24,000 nucleotides of DNA, from assembly GCA_904501715.1 (NCBI GenBank), contig CAJGCD010000017.1, positions 1 through 24,000 of the forward strand. The letters are read 5' to 3'. This document shows, in pieces, positions 13,991 to 20,528 of this stretch. The DNA is from an uncultured Clostridia bacterium. GTDB lineage: Bacteria > Bacillota > Clostridia > Oscillospirales > CAG-272. The notes beneath the pieces are model-generated. The model searched no databases, was not told the origin of the DNA, and saw only the letters and a program-made list of their open reading frames with translations. A program made the position numbers and the translations under genes. Position 1 is the stretch's first letter, and the number at the start of each line of letters is the position of its first letter.

Positions 13991-14615
13991 TCCTTACAAG
14001 GTTCTGGGTGTGTCTCCCAACGCATCCGACGATGAAATAAAAAAAGCGTACCGAGCCCTCGCGAGAAAGTACCACCCCGATAAATACCGCGACAGCGATC
14101 TGGCTGATCTGGCAAGCGAGAAGATGAAAGAGGTCAACGCCGCGTATGAAGAGATACAGAATATGCGAAAGAACGGCGGTGGACAGAGCACATCGGGCAA
14201 CGGCGGCGGATATAACTACGGCGGCGGAAGCTCGGCATCGGGTAATCCTAAATATAACGAGATACGCAGATATATCAACAACGGAAATATTGCCGCAGCG
14301 GAGCAGATGCTCTATTCTATTCACGAGGGCGACAGAACCGCTGAATGGAATTTCCTTTTTGGCTGTGTTATGGTCAAGAAGGGGCAGTACGTGGACGCTC
14401 AGCGTTACTTTGATATGGCGTGCTCTATGGATCCGTACAATCAAGAATACCGCGCGGCTCGCGAGCATCTTCGCAGACAGGCAAGCGGATATGGCGGAGG
14501 ATATAATACCTCCGGCAGAGGCGGTGGATGCTCCACCTGCGATATATGCCAGGGACTTATCTGTGCCGATTGCTGCTGTGAGTGTATGGGCGGAGACCTT
14601 ATCTCCTGCTGTTAA
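13983..14615 (+). CDS. J-domain protein with TPR-like middle and Cys-rich tail
   Basis: A 210-residue co-chaperone-like protein. Residues 1-61 are a complete J domain (MTDPYKVLGVSPNASDDEIK; HPD at 31-33), able to stimulate an Hsp70 ATPase. A Gly/Ser/Asn-rich linker spans about 64-90. Residues 92-166 look like tetratricopeptide-type helices (NGNIAAAEQMLYSI; FGCVMVKKGQYVDAQRYFDM). A second Gly-rich stretch leads to a 28-residue tail with ten Cys (CSTCDICQGLIC, then ADCCCECMGG, ending CC). It lacks the DnaJ zinc-finger arrangement and is not DnaJ itself. A GTG at 13965 is in frame, but AAAGG at 13969-13973 fits the ATG at 13983. It overlaps the DUF5685 gene by eight bases, suggesting a joint function. 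Confidence 0.88.
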   Translation: MTDPYKVLGVSPNASDDEIKKAYRALARKYHPDKYRDSDLADLASEKMKEVNAAYEEIQNMRKNGGGQSTSGNGGGYNYGGGSSASGNPKYNEIRRYINNGNIAAAEQMLYSIHEGDRTAEWNFLFGCVMVKKGQYVDAQRYFDMACSMDPYNQEYRAAREHLRRQASGYGGGYNTSGRGGGCSTCDICQGLICADCCCECMGGDLISCC

Positions 14616-14626
14616 GGGAGCTTGAT

Positions 14627-15160
14627 ATGGCAAAAAGAAATAACGGCTATAATACAAAAAGGCTTGCCACGTGTGCTATGCTGGCGGCTCTTGGAGTGGT
14701 AATGCTCTATGCGGGCGCACTTATTGAGATAGTTGACATTTCTATGGCTGTAATAGCCTCTCTTCTGTGTGTGGTGGCTGTAATAGAATACGGCGGCGGC
14801 GCTCCGTGGATGATATACGGAGTTACCGCGCTGCTTTCCTTGCTGCTGCTTCCTAACAAGACTCCCGCGGCGCTGTATACGCTCTTCTTTGGATTTTATC
14901 CTATACTTAAAGAGAAATTTGAAAAAAGACCTAAGGTGTTATGCTGGGTGCTCAAGGAGCTGACCTTTAACGCTTCGCTGGTGCTTATGGGTATAGCAAG
15001 CGTATATCTTATGCTCGGAGAGAACAACGCTCTTGTAAATCCGCTCTTTATAGGAATAGTCGTGGTGCTCTGCGAGGCGGTGTTTGTTCTTTACGACATA
15101 GCCCTGACCAGACTTATATCCTTTTATCTTATTACTCTCAGAAAAAGATTTAAATTTTAG
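14627..15160 (+). CDS. Six-helix-like membrane protein, resembling an ECF transporter S component
   Basis: A 177-residue integral membrane protein of unknown function. About five to six hydrophobic helices are visible (near residues 13-30, 34-50, 55-75, 78-90, 106-126, 134-155). The N-terminal TKRLATCAMLAALGVV resembles the start of energy-coupling-factor S components, and the size fits that group, but I see no diagnostic substrate motif. Cytoplasmic loops and the C-terminus are basic (EKFEKRPK; TLRKRFKF). Ribosome site AAGGGAG (14614-14620) lies six bases before the ATG and overlaps the end of the J-domain gene. It is third in the DUF5685 set and ends before a strong terminator. Confidence 0.72.
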   Translation: MAKRNNGYNTKRLATCAMLAALGVVMLYAGALIEIVDISMAVIASLLCVVAVIEYGGGAPWMIYGVTALLSLLLLPNKTPAALYTLFFGFYPILKEKFEKRPKVLCWVLKELTFNASLVLMGIASVYLMLGENNALVNPLFIGIVVVLCEAVFVLYDIALTRLISFYLITLRKRFKF

Positions 15161-15175
15161 TTTTAAAGGACATAA

Positions 15176-15204
15176 AAAAGGAACAGCTTGAAGCTGTTCC
15201 TTTT
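15176..15204. terminator. Bidirectional terminator before the alkaline phosphatase end
   Basis: A near-perfect 13-14 bp stem (15176-15189 with 15191-15204) with a tiny loop has AAAA and TTTT at its base. It lies 16 bases after the stop of the membrane-protein gene and the same distance beyond the stop of the convergent alkaline phosphatase gene. Confidence 0.88.
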
Positions 15205-15219
15205 CTGTCATTGTCCCTA

Positions 15220-16446
15220 TTATTCAAATCTTAGGATTTCCTTCATAAGCACAAAAACGTCGGTGTTTCTTATTTTGTCTGCTGTCTTGTACTTGCTGAT
15301 GGAAGCAAAATCTATATCAATTCCATATACGAATATTTCTACCATAGTCTTAGTATGGTCTACACTTGACCAGTCATAATACAGAGTATTGTTGTTTATT
15401 ATGTAAGACGGCTCGTAATCAGGAGTAGTGGCACCGGATAAGCCTCCCGTTTCGTGGTCCGCGGTGACGATGACGGCAGTATCCGTTCTGTCACCTACCC
15501 ATTCCATTACGGTGTCAACCGTATCGTTAAGGCTCTTTACACGCTCAAGCACCTTGTCTATTGTGTTGCTGTGAGAATATTTATCAATATAAGCCTGCTC
15601 TACCATAAGAACAAACCCGTCGGTGTCGCGTTCAAGATATTCGATAGCCATTGCGGTGGCATCCTTAAGCGCAACAGCGCCTGACTTGCCATTTTCCAGG
15701 TCTATGGGAAGAAATACGCTTTTTGCCGCCATAATAGCTTCCTTATCGGAAAGGTCGGTAGCGTAGTGGATCTTGAATAACTCGATCGTTCTCAGATATT
15801 CCTCATAGAAGTCATCGGAGCGAAGTCCGCAAAGAAAGTCTATGCCCGAGGAGATTTGGGAACGAGTTATTTCGTCGGTGTTGTTTCTGTTGCTGGAGTG
15901 AGCGGAGAAGCCCGCGGGAGTAGCGCCGTGGAGATAGTCAGAGGTTACTACGCCTACTGCTTTTTTATTTTTCTTTGCAATTTCAAGAATATTTTCAAGA
16001 TCCTTACCGCTCTTGTCCTTACCCACAAAGCCGTTCCTAGTAAGAGTGCCCGTAGCTAAGGCTGTGGCAGATGCCGCGGAGTCGGTGACCACCTCCGCGC
16101 CGCTTGAATCTATCGAATTGGTGTTACAAAAGCTTTTGCTCCACTCGGTAAAGCCGTAGGTCTTGTTTTCACTTATTTGCCCCGCGGTAATATGCTGAGG
16201 ACCCATACCGTCTCCGATTATAATGATAAGGTTTTTTATATCCTCCGAGAATAGATATTCGGGCTCCTGGGGCTCGGGGGGATTAGTAGAATTACTGCTT
16301 TTTTTAGTTGTTGTGGCTGATGTCTGAGTACTTTCCGAAGTAGCCTGCGAAGGCTGTGATTCTGGTGCATTATTGCAGGAAACCAAGCATAGTGCCATAA
16401 CGATTGCCAGAATACACGCAATTAATTTTAAAAGCGATTTCACCAT
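15220..16446 (-). CDS. Alkaline phosphatase, surface lipoprotein
   Basis: A 408-residue phosphomonoesterase of the PhoA superfamily that releases phosphate from organic esters outside the cell. It starts MVKSLLKLIACILAIVMALC with lipobox LVSC, so Cys24 would be lipidated and the enzyme anchored to the membrane. A Ser/Thr/Pro/Gln-rich linker spans about 25-65. Active-site elements are all present: GDGMG (Asp79), TDSAASATA with nucleophile Ser123, HGATPAGFSAH, VEQAYIDKYSH (Glu283, Asp288, His292), TADHETGG (Asp330, His331) and VDHTKT (His364). An in-frame ATG lies further upstream, but AAGGAGG fits the start at 16446. The gene is divergent from a glycerophosphodiesterase gene, which suggests shared phosphate scavenging. 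Confidence 0.93.
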   Translation of the reverse strand: MVKSLLKLIACILAIVMALCLVSCNNAPESQPSQATSESTQTSATTTKKSSNSTNPPEPQEPEYLFSEDIKNLIIIIGDGMGPQHITAGQISENKTYGFTEWSKSFCNTNSIDSSGAEVVTDSAASATALATGTLTRNGFVGKDKSGKDLENILEIAKKNKKAVGVVTSDYLHGATPAGFSAHSSNRNNTDEITRSQISSGIDFLCGLRSDDFYEEYLRTIELFKIHYATDLSDKEAIMAAKSVFLPIDLENGKSGAVALKDATAMAIEYLERDTDGFVLMVEQAYIDKYSHSNTIDKVLERVKSLNDTVDTVMEWVGDRTDTAVIVTADHETGGLSGATTPDYEPSYIINNNTLYYDWSSVDHTKTMVEIFVYGIDIDFASISKYKTADKIRNTDVFVLMKEILRFE

Positions 16447-16481
16447 AAGTCCTCCTTGGAAAGTAGTTATATTGCTATTAA

Positions 16482-16510
16482 AGTGTAGCATAATCAATTA
16501 CTTTTGTCAA
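16482..16510 (-). promoter_or_regulatory. Promoter of the alkaline phosphatase gene
   Basis: On the minus strand TTGACA (16510-16505) and TACACT (16487-16482) are 17 bases apart. Its -35 box is only 21 bases from the -35 box of the opposite promoter (16532-16560), so one regulator could control both. I found no convincing Pho box. Confidence 0.78.
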
Positions 16511-16531
16511 GATGAAAAAATCTAATTACAG

Positions 16532-16560
16532 TTGACAAATAAGCACTTAAGCGTTATAAT
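16532..16560 (+). promoter_or_regulatory. Consensus promoter of the glycerophosphodiesterase gene
   Basis: TTGACA (16532-16537) and TATAAT (16555-16560) are perfect consensus boxes 17 bases apart, 30 bases ahead of the ATG at 16590. The promoter and the GGGAGG ribosome site are intact although the gene behind them is frameshifted. Confidence 0.88.
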
Positions 16561-16589
16561 TTAAGTAGTATACCTTGGGAGGATAGAAT

Positions 16590-17332
16590 ATGAAGAAGAT
16601 ATTTGTTGAGGGACACAGGGGAGGGGATATTGCGCAAAATATCCCGAAAATACGCTGATCTCATTTGAAGCGGCTATTGACCTTGGCGTAGATGCCTTTG
16701 AGTTCGACGTATGGCTCTCAAAGGACAAGGTGCCCGTAACAATGCACGACGGAAACGGTAAGCGTACTTGTGGTGTTGACAAGCACGTTCGCGATATGAC
16801 GCTTGACGAGATAAAGACGCTCGAAGCGGCATATACCGAAAAATTCGGTGACAAGTACGTAGGGCAGGGAGTAGGCGTTCCTACTCTTAAGGAGCTCTGT
16901 GAGCTTGTGGACAGAAAGCGTCCAGGTATGCCGCTGGGTGTTGAGATAAAGGAATATACCGAGGAGTGTGTAGACCTGACAGTAGCTATGCTCAAGGAGT
17001 ACGGACTTTTTGAGAGAGCTTGGTTCTATGCCTTTGACGCGCCTACTATCAAATGGCTCAAGACCAAGTACAACGCGAGAACTATGGGATATCCCGACGT
17101 ACAGATGAATCGCTGGGAGGAGGGTGCATACAGCTATTACGACGAGATAGGTCTTTCTATGAGATTTGTAAAGTCCGAGCTGCTTCCTATATACATCGCT
17201 AAGGGTATACCTATACATATGTACTGTGCCGACAACGAGGCAGATGTTCGTCTTTGTATCGAAAAGGGCGCAGACCTTATTACGGCAAACGACCCCGTGC
17301 CGCTGATGAAGGTGCTTGGCAGAATAGAATAA
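16590..17332 (+). pseudogene. Glycerophosphodiester phosphodiesterase (GDPD), frameshifted by a 5-bp duplication
   Basis: The gene starts at ATG 16590 behind GGGAGG (16577-16582). Its first codons give MKKIFVEGHRG, with the catalytic His of the HRG motif, then the frame runs into TGA at 16656. From 16631 a second frame continues the family: CAKYPENTLISFEAAIDLG, then FEFDVWLSKDKVP and TMHDGNGK, to ITANDPVPLMK near the end. The break is a tandem copy of AGGGG (16617-16621 and 16622-16626). Removing one copy gives HRGYCAKYPENT and a 245-residue intact GDPD, which would cleave glycerophosphodiesters to glycerol 3-phosphate. As written the product would be inactive, since no single frame holds both HRG and the ExD/HD metal residues. 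Biological slippage or an assembly error are both possible. Confidence 0.9.
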
Positions 17333-17333
17333 T

Positions 17334-17363
17334 AAAAATGCGGAGCATTGCTCCGCATTTTTT
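17334..17363. terminator. Bidirectional terminator between GDPD and acyl-ACP thioesterase genes
   Basis: A stem of about 13 bp (17334-17346 with 17350-17362) with a three-base loop has five A and six T at its base. It begins directly after the GDPD stop, and the thioesterase stop (17362-17364) lies in its T-run. Confidence 0.9.
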
Positions 17364-18078
17364 ATTTAAGAAGTATTTCCGCCTCAAGACAGACTATGCC
17401 TGATTGATTGACTGTTCTGAATCCGTATTTTTTATTATCGCTGTAGCGATATACCTTTACGGTATCACCGAGAACCGCCTCGTGAAGATAGGAAAGAGAT
17501 ATGCCACTTATATATTCTGTTTCGTTGTAAGGAATAAAATCGCACAGCATATCGGCGTATCGAGTGTTATTCATATGCATATTGTAATCAAGGTCCGAGT
17601 AGACTATCCGCCGCTCCCCGAGAAGCTCCATAAGCTCTGTCTTGGGAACTCTGAAGCGAAGCGGGATGCCGATATCTATGGGAGGATCGTGAGAGAATCC
17701 CAGATCAAAGCTGTCTACCTTGCAAAGCTGTTTATCCTCAAGGGAGACCAGAGCCCAAGTGGTGTCTGCTGTGGCGATGACCTCTTCTCCGCGTACTATT
17801 TCGTAAAAACGGCTGAAAGCGTAGCCTCGGCTCTCGCAGGTCCAGGTCTTTACGGTTATATTCTCATAGGCGTACAGAGGAGTATTTATGGCAAGACGGG
17901 TCTTGCTGAGTATAAAGGCGAGATTTTTCTCGTCGCGAAGCCTATCAAGATTGCAATCAAGGCTTTCAAGATGGCTGTTTGACGTCTCCTGCATATATAC
18001 CAGAAGCTGCGTAGGTCGGACACGGCGTCTTGCATCGGTATCGTGCCAGCGTGTTGTGAAGTTCTGAGAGAATATCAT
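17362..18078 (-). CDS. Acyl-ACP thioesterase (FatA/FatB family)
   Basis: A 238-residue double-hotdog thioesterase that releases free fatty acids from acyl carrier protein and so sets chain length in fatty acid synthesis. The N-terminal hotdog starts NFTTRWHDTDARRRVRPTQL. The second hotdog carries the catalytic signature YSDLDYNMHMNNTRYADM, giving Asp164, Asn166 and His168 as in plant FatB, and Glu200 in LSYLHEAVLGD at about the right distance. No signal or membrane segment is seen, so it is cytoplasmic. It is a single gene with its own promoter; no fatty-acid synthesis genes are adjacent. The ATG at 18078 has GAGG upstream. Confidence 0.93.
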   Translation of the reverse strand: MIFSQNFTTRWHDTDARRRVRPTQLLVYMQETSNSHLESLDCNLDRLRDEKNLAFILSKTRLAINTPLYAYENITVKTWTCESRGYAFSRFYEIVRGEEVIATADTTWALVSLEDKQLCKVDSFDLGFSHDPPIDIGIPLRFRVPKTELMELLGERRIVYSDLDYNMHMNNTRYADMLCDFIPYNETEYISGISLSYLHEAVLGDTVKVYRYSDNKKYGFRTVNQSGIVCLEAEILLK

Positions 18079-18108
18079 ATTTTTGCCTCGGTTTCATTTT
18101 ATACCGAT

Positions 18109-18137
18109 ATTCTAACAGAAATTTTTTAATATTTCAA
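18109..18137 (-). promoter_or_regulatory. Promoter of the acyl-ACP thioesterase gene
   Basis: On the minus strand TTGAAA (18137-18132) and TAGAAT (18114-18109) are 17 bases apart, about 30 bases ahead of the start codon and just after the mazF gene, for which no terminator is evident. Confidence 0.75.
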
Positions 18138-18158
18138 TATTATTTTGTGAACTGTTTT

Positions 18159-18584
18159 TTACCCCTCTGCCGTGGTCAGAGCGTCCGTATTGCCGACAGA
18201 TGATACCGCTCCACCGCTCTCGGTCACCGCAACGGCGGCGCCGCCCAGACCGAAGCTTACGGCAATGGCTGTATTTACCTCGCGCATCATACCGTCGTCA
18301 AGATGCCCCATCTTTTCCTTTAAGCGACGCTTGTCAAGAGTGCGTATCTGCTCAAGCAGTACCACAGAATCCTTGGCAAGACCTACCTTGTCGGCATGTA
18401 TATCTATATGAGTGGGCAGACGGTTCTTGCCCATGCGTGAGGTTATAGCTGCGGCTATGACGGTAGGGCTGTATCGGTTGCCGACGTCATTTTGTATTAT
18501 AAGCACGGGGCGAAGTCCCCCTTGCTCCGAGCCGACCACGGGGCTTAGGTCGGCGTAATAAATATCTCCTCGTTTGACACTCAT
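18159..18584 (-). CDS. MazF/EndoA-type mRNA interferase toxin, no adjacent antitoxin
   Basis: A 141-residue PemK/MazF-fold endoribonuclease. It follows Bacillus EndoA closely: VKRGDIYYADLSPVVGSEQG, then RPVLIIQNDVGNRYSPTVIA, then KNRLPTHIDI, VVLLEQIRTLDKRRLKEKM and GHLDDGMMREVN. The catalytic Arg (GGLRPVL) and Thr (AAITSRM) are present. The final 25 or so residues, rich in Gly, Ala, Ser and Thr (AVTESGGAVSSVGNTDALTT), go beyond the usual 116-residue EndoA. MazF enzymes cut mRNA at short sequences when their antitoxin is lost. No open frame of antitoxin size lies upstream or downstream, so the antitoxin is missing or encoded elsewhere. GGAGAG lies ahead of the ATG. Confidence 0.93.
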   Translation of the reverse strand: MSVKRGDIYYADLSPVVGSEQGGLRPVLIIQNDVGNRYSPTVIAAAITSRMGKNRLPTHIDIHADKVGLAKDSVVLLEQIRTLDKRRLKEKMGHLDDGMMREVNTAIAVSFGLGGAAVAVTESGGAVSSVGNTDALTTAEG

Positions 18585-18917
18585 CGAATTTCACTCTCCA
18601 AACCAAAACATAATTTTCCTTTCAAATATATTTTTGTCACGCTCACCCCGAATTTAAACACACAGAGCGCTTTTTAGTTAAGGAAGTTTTACCCATTTTT
18701 AGACCGAGGATGACAGAGATTGACTCTATTCAGCCTCAATACAGTAAATGCGGAAAGGAGAGATAAAGTTAACGGCAATAATTATTACAGGAGTATGACA
18801 TTTTTAAAATGCGGAAAAATTATTGTTGAATTTTAAAAAAATACTTGCAGAAATAAAGATATTGTGGTAAAATAAATTCTGTAATTATTCTTTGTTTATG
18901 TTACGGGAGGTAACAGT
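18585..18917. other. Gene-free divergent region between mazF and guaA-type gene
   Basis: These 333 bases hold no supportable gene. The right side carries the guaA-type promoter. A direct repeat AAATGCGGAAA occurs at 18746-18756 and 18807-18817. Two tiny plus-strand frames (18 and 13 codons, near 18711 and 18795) have badly spaced ribosome sites and no recognisable sequence. No antitoxin gene and no purine riboswitch fold were found. Confidence 0.55.
18845..18873 (+). promoter_or_regulatory. Promoter of the GMP synthase gene
   Basis: TTGCAG (18845-18850) and TAAAAT (18868-18873) are 17 bases apart, about 45 bases ahead of the start codon and its GGGAGG ribosome site at 18905-18910. Confidence 0.72.
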
Positions 18918-19919
18918 ATGGATGCAAATAAAAGACCTGAAAATATGGAGCGTATAACTACTCCTGAATTGGCAAAAGCGTTTATAGACGAGCAGGTTGC
19001 TGCCGTAAGAGCGCAGGTTGGTGACAAGAAGGTGCTTCTCGCGCTTTCGGGCGGAGTTGACAGCTCCGTGGTTGCAGCTCTTTTGGTTAAGGCTATTGGA
19101 AAGCAGCTTGTATGCGTTCACGTAAATCACGGACTTATGCGTAAGGGTGAGAGTGAAGACGTTATCAGAATATTCAGAGATGAGATGGATGCAAATCTTG
19201 TTTACGTTGACGCTACCGACCGTTTCCTTAATCTCCTTGAAGGTGTCAGCGACCCCGAAAAGAAGAGAAAGATAATAGGTAAGGAGTTTATCGAGGTATT
19301 TGCCGATGAGGCGAGAAAGCTCGATGGCGTTGAATTTTTGGCACAGGGAACTATATATCCCGATATTCTTGAGAGTGTCAAACAAGCAGAGGGCAAGAAG
19401 GCAGTAAAGTCGCACCACAACGTTGGAGGGCTTCCCGAGGACCTCAAGTTTGAGCTTGTTGAGCCTGTAAAGCTCCTCTTTAAGGACGAGGTAAGAGTTG
19501 TCGGTGAGGCGCTTGGACTTCCTCACGCGATGGTTTACCGTCAGCCGTTCCCCGGTCCCGGACTTGGAGTTCGTTGCCTTGGTGCAATTACGCGTGACAG
19601 ACTTCACGCGCTTCGCGAGGCAGACGCTATTCTTCGCGAGGAGTTCGACATTTGCGGACTTTCAGAGAAGGTATGGCAGTATTTCATAGCCGTTCCCGAT
19701 ATTAAGAGCGTTGGTGTTAAGGACGAGAGCCGTTACGAGGGATGGCCCGCAATAATCCGTGCCGTAAATACGACGGACGCTATGTCTGCTACCATAGAGG
19801 AGATACCTTATGCGGTTCTTCATAAGATAACCGATAGAATTACTCACGAGGTTGAGGGAATCAACAGAGTGCTTCTTGATTTGACGCCCAAGCCTATCGG
19901 AACTATCGAGTGGGAATAA
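18918..19919 (+). CDS. guaA: GMP synthase ATP-pyrophosphatase subunit, without glutaminase domain
   Basis: A 333-residue protein corresponding to the C-terminal two-thirds of bacterial GuaA. It would adenylate XMP and aminate it to GMP. The PP-loop is ALSGGVDSSVVAALL (SGGVDSS at 44-50), followed by VCVHVNHGLMRKGE, EFLAQGTIYPDILES, KSHHNVGGLPEDLKF, the YRQPFPGPGLGVRCLG segment and the dimerisation domain ending KPIGTIEWE. The N-terminal glutamine amidotransferase domain of about 190 residues is absent. The ribosome site GGGAGG seven bases before the ATG, and a promoter just upstream, show this is the true start and not a broken gene. It would need a separate glutaminase partner, as in archaea, or use ammonia. 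No partner lies in the window. Confidence 0.93.
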   Translation: MDANKRPENMERITTPELAKAFIDEQVAAVRAQVGDKKVLLALSGGVDSSVVAALLVKAIGKQLVCVHVNHGLMRKGESEDVIRIFRDEMDANLVYVDATDRFLNLLEGVSDPEKKRKIIGKEFIEVFADEARKLDGVEFLAQGTIYPDILESVKQAEGKKAVKSHHNVGGLPEDLKFELVEPVKLLFKDEVRVVGEALGLPHAMVYRQPFPGPGLGVRCLGAITRDRLHALREADAILREEFDICGLSEKVWQYFIAVPDIKSVGVKDESRYEGWPAIIRAVNTTDAMSATIEEIPYAVLHKITDRITHEVEGINRVLLDLTPKPIGTIEWE

Positions 19920-19955
19920 TTAAAACATTTTAATGAATATTTCAATAACCAATAA

Positions 19956-19992
19956 GCCTTGCAGTTTAAATACTGCAAGGCGTATTTTCTTT
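19956..19992. terminator. Terminator after the GMP synthase gene
   Basis: A perfect 10-bp stem (19956-19965 with 19972-19981) with a six-base loop is followed on the plus strand by a T-rich run. It lies 36 bases after the stop. The convergent remnant gene ends four bases beyond it. Confidence 0.82.
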
Positions 19993-19996
19993 CATT

Positions 19997-20502
19997 TTAT
20001 TCAAATTGAACCTCAGCTGTGACACTCTCGGGCTCCTTGATATCCCAGAAATTTGTCAATTGAACAAGCTTGAAGCTTGCGTCGGTAACTATTTCTTCGA
20101 TATGCCCGTCCTCATAATACAGTCGGATACCGCCCGTTATTGCGGAGCTGAAGGTATTGTAGGTAGCGGATTGATATCCGCGGATGTGAAGATTATTTTC
20201 ACCGTCAACCAAAAGCTCAGTGATGTCGGCAAGCGTCAGGTGCTTGGAGTCAAGGACTATCTGCTTTCCGTTGAGCCAAAGGTCAAAAAGATTGTCGCAA
20301 AGAAAGGCAGTCTCTGCCTTTTTTATCTTTTTTGCGGGAGTGAACATGCGGAAGGCATGAAAACGAGTACAGCCAAAGGGCCATATGTACTTTGCGTCGG
20401 GAAAGCCCTCTGCCTTGGGACGTTAAAGCGTTCAAGAGCGCTGTTGGCAGCTGATATGAGCTTGGCGCGGGAAAAATCCTTTTCTTTAACGTAATATTGC
20501 AT
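19997..20502 (-). pseudogene. Remnant like the N-terminal jelly-roll of an alpha-L-rhamnosidase, frameshifted and truncated
   Basis: The frame starts at ATG 20502 behind AGGAG and reads MQYYVKEKDFSRAKLISAAN to ALERFNVPR. It then needs a shift near 20415 to continue as EGFPDAKYIWPFGCTRFHAF, FLCDNLFDLWLNGKQIVL, DITELLVDGENNLHIRGYQS and the end SVTAEVQFE. Restoring one A in the run at 20415-20416 (CCAAGG to CCAAAGG) gives a single 168-residue frame with NVPKAEGFPD at the join. The second part resembles the N-terminal beta-sandwich of GH78-type rhamnosidases (FR, then LWLNGK, then DIT.LL..GEN). There is no catalytic domain: the frame stops right at the guaA terminator. It follows araC by 26 bases, on the same strand. 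Family assignment is moderate; the frame break is clear. Confidence 0.65.
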
Positions 20503-20528
20503 TGGTGTTCTCCTAAGCTTTAGAGCTT

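Noticed and set aside
16656..16658. Stop codon read as a programmed frameshift in the GDPD gene
   Set aside because: The shift is explained exactly by a 5-bp tandem duplication, and no slippery heptamer with a downstream pseudoknot was seen.
18705..18840. Tiny frames that might encode a MazE-like antitoxin or leader peptide
   Set aside because: They are 18 and 13 codons long, with poorly spaced ribosome sites and no similarity to antitoxins.
18585..18917. Guanine riboswitch before the GMP synthase gene
   Set aside because: No three-way junction with the conserved purine-aptamer core bases could be recognised.
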